Both the position numbers and the translations under genes were made by a program. Source: Clostridiales bacterium (GTDB lineage Bacteria > Bacillota > Clostridia > Saccharofermentanales > Saccharofermentanaceae). Taken from it: a stretch of 64,000 bases of DNA. How positions within the stretch are numbered: position 1 is the stretch's first letter; every line of letters begins with the position of its first letter. Location: NCBI GenBank assembly GCA_017615325.1, contig JAGAAI010000093.1, forward strand, positions 62,001 through 126,000, read 5' to 3'. The notes beneath the pieces were generated by a model that was given only the letters and a program-made list of their open reading frames with translations, was not told the origin of the DNA and did not search any database. Below, piece by piece: positions 16,830 to 25,817 of the stretch.

Positions 16830-19172
16830 TTAACCCTTCCCGTTTACATACTTATCGTACTTATAAAGGAAGGTAACCATCTGACGCCTAAGGCACTTGC
16901 CCTGAGGCTTGAAGGTTCCGTCCTTGTAACCTTCAACGATCTTCATCTCAGATGCCCAGAGAACAGGAGTGTAGAAATAATCCTTCTTCTTTACATCGGA
17001 GAACTTATTCTTGGATGTCTTGGGATCAGGCTTTCCTGCCATCCTCCAAAGGAAGGTAACTGTCTGAGCTCTTGTGCAGACATTCTGAGGCTTGAAAGTT
17101 CCGTCACCGTAACCTGTCGTAATGCCGCGTTCAACTGCCCATATTACAGGCTTATAGAAGTAGTCCTTCGCCTTGACATCAGGGAACCTGCATGTGTCGA
17201 TGTGGGGCTCGGGCTGACCCGCAAGCCTCCAGAGGACTGTAACCATCTGCGCTCTGGTGCATTCGTTGGCAGGCTTAAACTTCGTCTGCTTGTCGTAGCC
17301 CTTAACGATACCGTTTGCCGTGAGATAGTTTGTAGGCTTGTACCAGAATTCCTTGCTGTTCGTTACATCCTTATAGAGGACAGTAACTGTACAGTTTGCA
17401 GAGGCACCTGAAACATAAGCCGTTATCGTGACCTTACCTGCCATCTTTGCAGTGATCTTGCCGTTGGAGTCAACGGTTGCGATCTTCTTGTCTGATGTTA
17501 TCCATGTTGCTTCAGTTGCTTTGCCGTCAAGGCTGGCCTTCAAGGTCAATGTCTTGCCGCATATGATGTTAGCTTCGGTCTTGTCAAGCTTAAGAGCATC
17601 GGAAACGATCAGGGTCTTAACGTCCTTAACAAGCTTTGCATATATGCCGTCGTCGTTATAGCAACCGTCATCATCATAAGTATTGGTATCGTATATATAA
17701 GTTGCGACCTTGTCACCGTCGGATAAGGTCCTCTTGCCTTCCTTAAAGGCCAAAAGGAGTTCCTCGCAACTTGAAAGATCAATGCTTTCGAGCTGGTTCT
17801 TACTGCAGTCAAGCACGTTGACCTGAATTGAGTCTCTGATGTTAAGACTTGTAAGAGCGCAGCCGGAGCAGTTAAGCGTCTGAAGACTTGTACAACCGCT
17901 TAAGTTAACTTCAGTAAGAAGAGCATTGCCTCTGCAGTCAACTTCGAAGAGGCTTGTGTATTTGCTGTAGTCCAGCTTCTTGAACTTGTTCTCACCACAT
18001 CTAAGCACCCACATCTTACATTTGCTTATGTCGAGTTTATCCAGCAGGTTCTTGCTGCAGTCAAGATTAGCAAGATTGGTATTCTTGCCAAGATCAAGAG
18101 ATGAGATCTGATTGTCATCACATCTCAATTCATAGAGACTGGTGTTCTTGCTGATATCGATGCTCTTGAGCTTATTAGAGGAGCAAAACAAAGTATTAAG
18201 TTCTGTACATCCGTCTGTCTTAAGACTTGTAAGCTGGTTATCCGAACAATACACAGCAGTAAGTTTCTTGCATGCACTGAGATCAAGACTTGTTAGGCTG
18301 TTTTCGTTGCATTCTAACACCTCGAGTGAAGAACTCAATACAAGATCCTTGATCTTATTTTTCGAACAGTTCACTTCCCTAAGAACAGTGTTATTGCCAA
18401 GATTAAGAGAAGTGAGCTTATTTTGGTCTATATCCAGAACATCAAGATCCTTACAGTCCTTAAGATCAATAGCCGCAAGATTGTTTTCATCGCACTCGAT
18501 ACTTGCGATCGCTGTGCAGCCGGTCAGGTTAAGTGATGAGATCTTATTTCTGGAAAGATCCAAATACTTCAACGAAGTACAACCGCTGAGGTTAACCTTC
18601 TCGAGCTGACCGCTTTCGTAAGTAAAGCGGTCTAAAGCTGTACATCCGCTTAAGTCGATACTGGTCATGGGATTCCCATCACAATCCAACGAACTCAAAG
18701 CTGTGAAACCTTTAAGATCCAGGGACTTAAGTTTATTACCACCGCAATACAGCGTCTCAAGATCCTTACAGCCGCTGATGTTCAGGCTCGTAAGCTGATT
18801 GTTATAGCACATGAGCCTTTTGAGCTTGGTGTTCTTGCTGACATCAAGTTTTGTCAGCTTATGGTTATAGACGCTCAGATCTTCAAGTGAAGTAAAGTAT
18901 TCTATTCCCGTAAGATCGGATACACGATCTTCCGCGTCTACCCACCAGATCTGTGTTATATGCTCGATCTCCGAGGATGACAGAACCTCATCGTAATTGT
19001 TATCGCAATGCTCCAGAATATGCTTTCTGAATGCTTCATCAGGGAAATGAGCAGCATCGATCGGAATATCCCCTGTCGCTCTGGATGTGATTCCGGCAAA
19101 AGCCACGATCCCTGCTGCGAGTGCAACCGCCATCATGGAAGCACCGGCTCTCAATAATCTGTTTGTTTGCAT
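16830..19172 (-). CDS. Secreted LRR-Big2-SLH surface protein (780 aa)
   Basis: Residues 1-33 are a signal peptide. An EF-hand-like loop (DNNYDEVLSSSEI, near residue 60) precedes about 18 leucine-rich repeats of 20-21 residues (residues ~85-470) of the form 'LxxLxCxxNxLxxLDLS'. A Big2-like domain (~520-600, ending TITAYVSGASANCTVTVLYKDV) and three SLH repeats (~600-780) follow. SLH repeats bind wall polysaccharide; LRRs bind protein or glycan ligands. The three SLH repeats carry ECTRAQ, VCTRAQ and KCLRRQ in place of the usual ITRAE/Q. GGAGGT stands seven bases before the ATG. It lies 57 bp after the larger surface gene and is probably co-transcribed with it. Confidence 0.85.
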   Translation of the reverse strand: MQTNRLLRAGASMMAVALAAGIVAFAGITSRATGDIPIDAAHFPDEAFRKHILEHCDNNYDEVLSSSEIEHITQIWWVDAEDRVSDLTGIEYFTSLEDLSVYNHKLTKLDVSKNTKLKRLMCYNNQLTSLNISGCKDLETLYCGGNKLKSLDLKGFTALSSLDCDGNPMTSIDLSGCTALDRFTYESGQLEKVNLSGCTSLKYLDLSRNKISSLNLTGCTAIASIECDENNLAAIDLKDCKDLDVLDIDQNKLTSLNLGNNTVLREVNCSKNKIKDLVLSSSLEVLECNENSLTSLDLSACKKLTAVYCSDNQLTSLKTDGCTELNTLFCSSNKLKSIDISKNTSLYELRCDDNQISSLDLGKNTNLANLDCSKNLLDKLDISKCKMWVLRCGENKFKKLDYSKYTSLFEVDCRGNALLTEVNLSGCTSLQTLNCSGCALTSLNIRDSIQVNVLDCSKNQLESIDLSSCEELLLAFKEGKRTLSDGDKVATYIYDTNTYDDDGCYNDDGIYAKLVKDVKTLIVSDALKLDKTEANIICGKTLTLKASLDGKATEATWITSDKKIATVDSNGKITAKMAGKVTITAYVSGASANCTVTVLYKDVTNSKEFWYKPTNYLTANGIVKGYDKQTKFKPANECTRAQMVTVLWRLAGQPEPHIDTCRFPDVKAKDYFYKPVIWAVERGITTGYGDGTFKPQNVCTRAQTVTFLWRMAGKPDPKTSKNKFSDVKKKDYFYTPVLWASEMKIVEGYKDGTFKPQGKCLRRQMVTFLYKYDKYVNGKG

Positions 19173-19180
19173 TGGAATAC

Positions 19181-19210
19181 CTCCTATAATCCTTTCTCCT
19201 ATAATCCTTT
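19181..19210. repeat. Tandem 15-bp duplication carrying the ribosome site
   Basis: CTCCTATAATCCTTT occurs twice in perfect tandem (19181-19195, 19196-19210). On the minus strand each copy reads AAAGGATTATAGGAG, so the copy next to the 780-aa gene gives its Shine-Dalgarno sequence and the second copy is an extra one 15 bp upstream. Confidence 0.8.
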
Positions 19211-19229
19211 CTTAGCCATGGAAGATCGA

Positions 19230-22200
19230 TCAGCCCTTCCCGTTTACATACTTATCGTACTTATAAAGGAAAGTAACCATCTGACGCCTCAAACACAGTC
19301 CTTCAGGTCTGAAGGTTCCGTCGCTGTAACCTGCGAGGATGCCCATCTCGGCAGCCCAGAGCGTTGCCTTGTAGTAGTAAGCGCTGCTCTTAACATCCTT
19401 GAACCTGTTTGTCTTGGTCTCCGGCTTGGGCTTGCCTGCCATCCTCCACAGGAATGTTACGGTCTGTGCTCTGGTGCATACATTCTGCGGTTTGAAAGTA
19501 CCGTCAGAATAACCTGTGGTGATTCCCTTATCGACTGCCCAGATGACAGGCTTATAGAAGTAATCTGTCTTCTTTACGTCAGGGAATTTGCATGTCGATG
19601 ACTTGGGTAAAGGACTTCCCGATAGTCTCCACATAAAGGTCAGCATCTGAGCACGGGTACAGTCGTTAGCGGGCTTGAACCTGGTCTGATTGTCGTAGCC
19701 CTTAACAACACCTAATGCGGTCAGATAGTTGGTCGGTTCATACCAGAAATCCTTGGTCGAAGTAACGTCCTTATAGAGGACCGTAACAACACATTTTGCG
19801 CTCTTTCCTGCGGCTGTTGCAGTGATGGTTGCAGCACCTGCCATCTTGGTCGTGACCTTACCTGTTGCATCAACAGTTGCCACCTTCGTATCAGAAGACT
19901 TCCATGTGATCTTGGAAGATGACCCCTTCAAAGTAGCTTTCAAAGTCTCTGTCTTTCCACAGGCAACAGATATGGTCTTCTTATCGAGTGTAAGAGTTAC
20001 AGCTGAAGCCTTAGGTGTTGCAGTAGGTTTCTTTGCAGGAGCCGTTGTGGGCTTCTTGGCAGGTGTCACCGTAGGCTTTGAATCCGGAGCCGTAGGGTTA
20101 GCTGTCGGGGTTATCGAGGGGATCACAAAAATGGTCGGAAGAGGGATAGTCGTCGGAGTCGCTGTCGGGGCAACTGACGGGCCAACCTCAGGGGCTATGA
20201 TCTTAACATCTTCGTCGTAATCAAATTTTCCCTTGTCGTTGGCACGGTATGCTTTGATCAGGTTCGGATTGTTGCTGATATCCAGCTGAGTGAGCATATT
20301 ATCCGTGCACAAAAGTTTTTCCAGATTCGCATTTTTGCTCAGATCCAGGCTCTGGATCATGTTGTCTCTGCAATCCAAGGTCTTAAGGTTTGCATTTTTG
20401 GAGAAATCCGCTAAAGCGACCCTGTTGGTGTGACATATGAGTGTTTCCAGGTTTGACATTTTCTTGGTAGCCCTAAGATCTACGATCTGGTTGTCTGAAC
20501 AATCGATCGTTACCAATTCTTTATTCTTATCAATATCCAAAGTAGCGATATTGTTGATCGAACAATCTAAAGTCTTAAGCTTAGTATTTTTACTTAGATC
20601 GAGTGTCATCAGATAATTATTACTGCAGTTCAGGTTCATAAGATTCCTGAAGATCTCTATTCCGGATAGATCTTTGATACCCAGGCCTGACACATCAAGC
20701 GAAGTAACATTCATAACTTCACCCCATATCAGGACCTTATCATTATTTCTGTCGAATGCTTCGAGCGCTGCTGCAAACTCCTTGTCAGGAATATCGCAAT
20801 CATCACTTTCCATATCTATAACGAGTGCAGGCGGAGTGACGGACAGGGTAGGCATCGGGGTAGGCCCGTTAGGGTCAGTCTTTATCTTGCCGTAAATTGT
20901 AAAAGCGGAGTAATCGGGCATCTCGAAAACCTCATAATCCGGATCCGAATCGACATCCACCTTTTTCCCATTGATAGTCAAGGTGTAATCCTTATCGAAC
21001 CAGATAGGAGAATCAAATGACAGAGCATAATAGTAATCCGTACCGGGCCATACCATTCCCGCGGGGAATTCAGAATAACCGTCACCGCTGGATGGAAGTC
21101 TGGAAATATAGTATGTAGAACATGAATATTGCGCATCTTCATCGATGATCGTTACAGGATAGAAAGAGGGGGTGCCTCCATCCTCATACATCTCGACTCC
21201 GCACTCCGGAGGCAAAACAGTGACAACTACATCTTTGACTCTCTCCGTGGGGAACTGGAATTTTGTGCCGTGTGGCATGTCTTCTTCTGTATACGCAAAA
21301 CTCAAAACGGCAATAGGTTCTTTTACCTCCTTTTCCCCATTTATAAAAGCGTATGCCATACCGGGTATATGATTATACAACTTACCGTATACCGGTTTAT
21401 TACAATCGATCAATACATTAATGTCTTCGCTATTACCTACAACAAGTTCACCTTTTACACCATATGCAAAAGTCTCTAAATAGTTCTCTACATTTAGTGT
21501 TCCGTTATTAACATGAACTGTACCGTCTATTCCGGTATTACAATTCTCTACAGACAATTTGCTTAGCGGGGATGATAAGGTCACAAAGCCTTTCACACCG
21601 TCACATCGATTAAACCCATCGATCGTGAGAGACCCGCCGTTAAAGTCACAATAATCCCTAACTTCCAGCAAATAACCAAGATAGGACGTTTCAGTTTGGG
21701 TAAGAGCTTTTATCTTTACATTACCGCCATTGAAATATATGCTTTCGGCATATATGCAACAGTCATGCTTGGTCTCTATAGTCCAGGACCCGCTTCCCAC
21801 AGTGATAACTTTATCGCATCGAATGTAGCCTGCTCCTAAAGTAATAGAGCCATTTCCGGAAATATTCATCGGTCCGCTTGAACTGATCCCATCCCTCAAA
21901 TGATTCTCACCCTGAATTACCAGGTTAAGAGCAGAATTACCGGTATATGACAGACCACCATCTAATTCCAGCCCTTCTATAGTAAGAGTATTGCCGGAAG
22001 CATCATACTTCCAATGATTCTTATTAAAGTTATTGCAGTTATCACTGTCTACCTGGAGATCTCCGATATACAAAGGGTACTTGGTTGCTGCCGGACGTGC
22101 CGTTATCTTGCCGTAGAACAGCAGAGTCTTACCATTTAATGATGATCCCCTCTCATATGAGATACTATCAAAAGAAACTTCCGAACCATTTACCAGCAGT

Positions 22201-23711
22201 TTGATATCGTTCGGGAAAAACTTTTCCAATGAATCTTTAAGTATGATCTTTACCTCGTAATAATATTCATTTCCTGCAACAACTGATCCTTCAGGACAGA
22301 CACTGTATCCGCTGCCGGCCGAGGGGAAAGAAGAGACAAATCTCGTACTGTACTCATAATCCGCAAATAATGTCATGGAAGAAAAAGGTTCGCCCAGAAT
22401 GCACTCGGGGAAGGTATTTAAGCTGGTCCCTTCATAAAGATTGGGTATCTCGACAGAAACAGTACTGATATAGTCCGGATCACGGGTAGTAACTGTACCG
22501 TAGAACGTGTAACTATATTTTCCCTGCGAACCCTTCCTAAATGTAGCAGGATCATCAAAATCGATCTTGGTGCCGTTAACCTTCAACTCAACATCATCTG
22601 AAAATCCGATCTTTTTATCATAATCCAGTGTGATAGTTACACCATAAAAATATTTTGTACTATAGGCTGCGCTTTCATCGATAGGATCATCATACCCATA
22701 ATCAAACGGCATTTCTTTATAATATCTCGACGAGACTGTATAATTGCCCGCACCCACGGATGCGTTAAGATCATCTAAAACAAATTCCGGATGAGTTGTA
22801 TCAGAGATAAGACTTCCGATCTCAGGAGCCTTTACGCCAATCGAAAGAGATGATAAAGATATCGTCGCTTCAGGTGCGGGACCAATCTTCTTGAATGAGT
22901 AATTGCCTGTTTTGCCCGCTGTGAGTTCTGTTCCTCCCTCGGTTCCTTCCTTATCTGTCCATCCGAAAAGGGGGACACTGTTTTCCATAGTACCTTCTAT
23001 AGCTTTGGAGGATCCTGTCAACGTTACCTGATCTGTATTGATATACAACCGGCAATTATAGTCCAAAACATTGATTCCGACAGTCCCGCTGTTGATAACA
23101 ACTGAACCGCCATCTATCTTGATATATTCATCATGCCAGTGTCCACCGGACATTCCTGTATCCTGCGTGTTAATGTTTAACACTCCGCCTTTGATATGGA
23201 TGTTTTTATCGGAAACTATTCCCTGGTATGCTTCAATACTTACTTCACCACTCTCCTGAATGTACTCAGCATTAACAACGGAGCTGCTTTCAAGTTCTAT
23301 ACCTACCGTGGAAGCACCGGTACCCTTTATCTCAAGAGATCCTGCACCCTTGACCGTAAGCTCGCCCAGGCTGATAACGCTGTCGCCTCCCGTCTGCAGT
23401 TTGTTCTCGCCTATCAGGACAAGATTAAGTTCTCTACAGGTATTATGATCATATGAATCAAAACAGGAGATAGCATAACCCGAATCTGATGTGTACTCGT
23501 AATCACTTAATGTCAAAGTGTCTGTATCAGGATCATAACTCCAGTGATTATTCTCAATATCATCACAGTTATCACTGTTTACTCCAACTCCTCCGATCTG
23601 AAGGGAATAGTATGAACCCGCACTTACCTTCAGCCCCGGCACGGCTATCATTCCCAACATGACAGCTACTGCCAGTACCGAACTTACCAGGGTCTTACCT
23701 CTTTTACCCAT
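19230..23711 (-). CDS. Secreted beta-helix/LRR/Big2-SLH surface protein (1493 aa)
   Basis: After a signal peptide (1-32) the protein has two copies of a beta-rich module that opens 'LxIGxxxVxSDNC...W.YDxxxxTLTL' (near residues 38 and 590) and runs into 'NLVLIGENKL', a form common in right-handed beta-helix carbohydrate-binding regions. An EF-hand-like DRNNDKVLIWGEV and about seven LRRs lie at ~1010-1165, a Pro/Thr linker at ~1165-1230, a Big2 domain to ~1310 and three SLH repeats to the end. The ATG at 23711 follows GGAGG; the frame opens six codons earlier with a TTG. It follows the response regulator gene by 52 bp with no visible terminator. Confidence 0.85.
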   Translation of the reverse strand: MGKRGKTLVSSVLAVAVMLGMIAVPGLKVSAGSYYSLQIGGVGVNSDNCDDIENNHWSYDPDTDTLTLSDYEYTSDSGYAISCFDSYDHNTCRELNLVLIGENKLQTGGDSVISLGELTVKGAGSLEIKGTGASTVGIELESSSVVNAEYIQESGEVSIEAYQGIVSDKNIHIKGGVLNINTQDTGMSGGHWHDEYIKIDGGSVVINSGTVGINVLDYNCRLYINTDQVTLTGSSKAIEGTMENSVPLFGWTDKEGTEGGTELTAGKTGNYSFKKIGPAPEATISLSSLSIGVKAPEIGSLISDTTHPEFVLDDLNASVGAGNYTVSSRYYKEMPFDYGYDDPIDESAAYSTKYFYGVTITLDYDKKIGFSDDVELKVNGTKIDFDDPATFRKGSQGKYSYTFYGTVTTRDPDYISTVSVEIPNLYEGTSLNTFPECILGEPFSSMTLFADYEYSTRFVSSFPSAGSGYSVCPEGSVVAGNEYYYEVKIILKDSLEKFFPNDIKLLVNGSEVSFDSISYERGSSLNGKTLLFYGKITARPAATKYPLYIGDLQVDSDNCNNFNKNHWKYDASGNTLTIEGLELDGGLSYTGNSALNLVIQGENHLRDGISSSGPMNISGNGSITLGAGYIRCDKVITVGSGSWTIETKHDCCIYAESIYFNGGNVKIKALTQTETSYLGYLLEVRDYCDFNGGSLTIDGFNRCDGVKGFVTLSSPLSKLSVENCNTGIDGTVHVNNGTLNVENYLETFAYGVKGELVVGNSEDINVLIDCNKPVYGKLYNHIPGMAYAFINGEKEVKEPIAVLSFAYTEEDMPHGTKFQFPTERVKDVVVTVLPPECGVEMYEDGGTPSFYPVTIIDEDAQYSCSTYYISRLPSSGDGYSEFPAGMVWPGTDYYYALSFDSPIWFDKDYTLTINGKKVDVDSDPDYEVFEMPDYSAFTIYGKIKTDPNGPTPMPTLSVTPPALVIDMESDDCDIPDKEFAAALEAFDRNNDKVLIWGEVMNVTSLDVSGLGIKDLSGIEIFRNLMNLNCSNNYLMTLDLSKNTKLKTLDCSINNIATLDIDKNKELVTIDCSDNQIVDLRATKKMSNLETLICHTNRVALADFSKNANLKTLDCRDNMIQSLDLSKNANLEKLLCTDNMLTQLDISNNPNLIKAYRANDKGKFDYDEDVKIIAPEVGPSVAPTATPTTIPLPTIFVIPSITPTANPTAPDSKPTVTPAKKPTTAPAKKPTATPKASAVTLTLDKKTISVACGKTETLKATLKGSSSKITWKSSDTKVATVDATGKVTTKMAGAATITATAAGKSAKCVVTVLYKDVTSTKDFWYEPTNYLTALGVVKGYDNQTRFKPANDCTRAQMLTFMWRLSGSPLPKSSTCKFPDVKKTDYFYKPVIWAVDKGITTGYSDGTFKPQNVCTRAQTVTFLWRMAGKPKPETKTNRFKDVKSSAYYYKATLWAAEMGILAGYSDGTFRPEGLCLRRQMVTFLYKYDKYVNGKG

Positions 23712-23763
23712 AATTAATAACCTCCCCAATGTTTTTTATCTATTGTTGTTATTAGTTTTTTCC

Positions 23764-24411
23764 TTAAGACAAGTCCAGTCTGTCCTGGTCGTTTACGACG
23801 AGGCCCTGGCTCTTGGCGCTCATGGCAAGATCAAGACGGCTTTCGAAGCCCGTCTTCTCCATGATGTTCTGGATGTGTCTCTTGACTGTATTAACTGAGA
23901 TCTGGAGTTTTTCTGCGATCTCTTCATTCGTCATGCTGGCTGTAAGCTCTCTTATTATCTCGAGTTCACGGTCCGTAAGATCGGCGCGCGTGATCTTACC
24001 GAAGGGTACATTGGGTACATCCTGTGGATATACGGATTCGCCGTTCATCGTACGCTCCATTATCTCGAGGAGACCATGCTCATCGTATTCCTTGTACCAG
24101 AAGCTTTCGATCCCTGCCTCGCGGGCTTTCTCTTCCCAGCTTGTCTCTGATGTTGATGTTGTAAGTATTATCTTTATCTCGGGATGCTTTTGCTTTATTA
24201 GCGTTGCAGCAGACAGACCGTCTATGCCATCCGCCATCATGACGTCCATGATCAGAAGATCTACCTCGTTCTCCTCGACATAATCCAGCGAAGATTGCGC
24301 TGAACGGAGACCTGCAACAAGTTCATAATCCTTTGCTGCACGGACATACATCTCGAAGAAACCGCGCGATATGTTCTGATCGTCAACAACTACGACTCTG
24401 GTCTTATTCAC
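23764..24411 (-). CDS. NarL/FixJ-type response regulator
   Basis: A 215-aa cytoplasmic regulator. The receiver domain (1-120) has the acidic pair in VVVVDDQ (residues 10-11), the phosphorylated Asp56 in LLIMDVMM, a Thr in LTTSTS and a Lys in FWYKEY. A LuxR-type HTH follows (~148-200; LTDRELEIIRELT, NEEIAEKLQISVNTVKRHIQNIMEKTG). The start chosen is a GTG at 24411 with GGAGG eleven bases upstream; a TTG at 24429 lacks a ribosome site. It follows the histidine kinase gene on the same strand and probably pairs with it; its likely targets include the surface genes just downstream. Confidence 0.9.
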   Translation of the reverse strand: MNKTRVVVVDDQNISRGFFEMYVRAAKDYELVAGLRSAQSSLDYVEENEVDLLIMDVMMADGIDGLSAATLIKQKHPEIKIILTTSTSETSWEEKAREAGIESFWYKEYDEHGLLEIMERTMNGESVYPQDVPNVPFGKITRADLTDRELEIIRELTASMTNEEIAEKLQISVNTVKRHIQNIMEKTGFESRLDLAMSAKSQGLVVNDQDRLDLS

Positions 24412-24506
24412 CTTAACGGGCGCCTCCAATTGTAATAGTAAGCACTATGAGCCAATCTGGCATAATAGTACACATTTATTCTATAACATTGGCTTTCGGG
24501 ATAATA

Positions 24507-25817
24507 TCACCCATTTGTACCATTTTTTGAAGGATCTTGCGAAAATCTCATCATGAGGCTGAAGCGTGGTTCGCTCTCTAATATCATGATCCCGCCGGCC
24601 TTCTCTACATTCCTTCGAAGCGAGAGCAATCCGCCGCTCTCGGTGATCTTGCCCCTGGGGACTTTACCGTTATTTGTGATCAGGATGACGATCCTGCCGC
24701 CTTCGTCTTCACTGTCGATATCGACCTTGACGATGTCGCCTTCCGCATGTTTTACGGTATTGGCGGAGCACTCCGTAACCGCCATGGCCAGAAGAGACCT
24801 GATCCTGCCATCATCAGGTTCAGCGCCGCTGATCTCCACTTTGACACCTATACTGTTCGCCATAGCAATAGCTGATGTCAGAAGATCGCTCTCGCCCTCA
24901 TAAGGTTCTCCTATCTCGCCTAAGAGGAAGCGGTTCATCTGCATGGTCGCAGCATAGACTATCCTGGAGTCAGTATTCTCTTTATGGTTGATATAATGCC
25001 TTCCCATCAGAAGGACCTGCCCTAACTGGTTATGGAGTGCCGCTCTGGCATCAGCTTCTTCCTGGGCGATGAACATGTCTCCCGAAAGGTCGGATACGTT
25101 CTTTATACGGCGGCGGATATCCTGAAGATGCTCGTTCTTATCCTCGAGTTCTTCAATGATCCTGTAACTCTCCGTAACATCCGTTGCCGTGATCTGATAG
25201 TATTCTTCACCCTCTACATCAATTCTTTCCTTCTCATAAAACCAGACTTTATTCTTCGGGAAACGGACCAGATAAGCCCCCGCCTGTTCCTTGCCTTTGA
25301 ATTCGGCAAAAGACCATACCAGATTGTTGTCCGACAGGGCCTTGCCGGTAAGGTCTCTGCAGAGGTTTGAATAAGTGATGTTTGAAAGGCGGACCGTGCC
25401 GTCGGGACTGCTTATGGAGATACCCTCGGGAAGAGCATCCACGGCCAGCTGTATGGAATCAGCGGTCAGGTGCTTTCCTCTGTACTTAAGGCTTTCAAAG
25501 AGAAGAGCTATGAGAGTTAATGTCGAGAAAAACTCCACGATGGCATAAAGATAGTATGGCATATCAAAGAGAGCCATCTGGAATGAGGAATAAGTCCTGA
25601 ATTCTCTTATCGTAAAACATTTACCGCAATCCATAAGTATCAGCAAAAGAACAAAGACCAGTATAAGATTTAAGATCGATACGATAAGCGGCGCCTTTCT
25701 TCTTTGCCCGTGCATATAGTTGATCACGACATGAAGCGAACATGCGACCAGGATAAGCGCCCCACCGCATATGATGTACCATTTCCATAAACCTACGATC
25801 GAAGCCAGAGACGTCAT
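24507..25817 (-). CDS. Membrane sensor histidine kinase with PAS-like domain
   Basis: Three membrane segments in the first ~110 residues are followed by a PAS-like domain (~122-215, LPEGISISSPDGTVRLSN), a coiled linker, a dimerisation region and an ATPase domain. The probable phospho-acceptor is His262 in ARAALHNQLGQ, as in the NarX-like group, but the residue after it is Asn where Asp or Glu is usual. In the ATPase part the N-box is VTECSANTVKHA (Glu349, Asn353) and the G1 box reads ITNNG with Asn where Asp is usual. Its ATG overlaps the stop of the 7TM sensor gene (ATGA). It should phosphorylate the regulator encoded next. Confidence 0.85.
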   Translation of the reverse strand: MTSLASIVGLWKWYIICGGALILVACSLHVVINYMHGQRRKAPLIVSILNLILVFVLLLILMDCGKCFTIREFRTYSSFQMALFDMPYYLYAIVEFFSTLTLIALLFESLKYRGKHLTADSIQLAVDALPEGISISSPDGTVRLSNITYSNLCRDLTGKALSDNNLVWSFAEFKGKEQAGAYLVRFPKNKVWFYEKERIDVEGEEYYQITATDVTESYRIIEELEDKNEHLQDIRRRIKNVSDLSGDMFIAQEEADARAALHNQLGQVLLMGRHYINHKENTDSRIVYAATMQMNRFLLGEIGEPYEGESDLLTSAIAMANSIGVKVEISGAEPDDGRIRSLLAMAVTECSANTVKHAEGDIVKVDIDSEDEGGRIVILITNNGKVPRGKITESGGLLSLRRNVEKAGGIMILESEPRFSLMMRFSQDPSKNGTNG

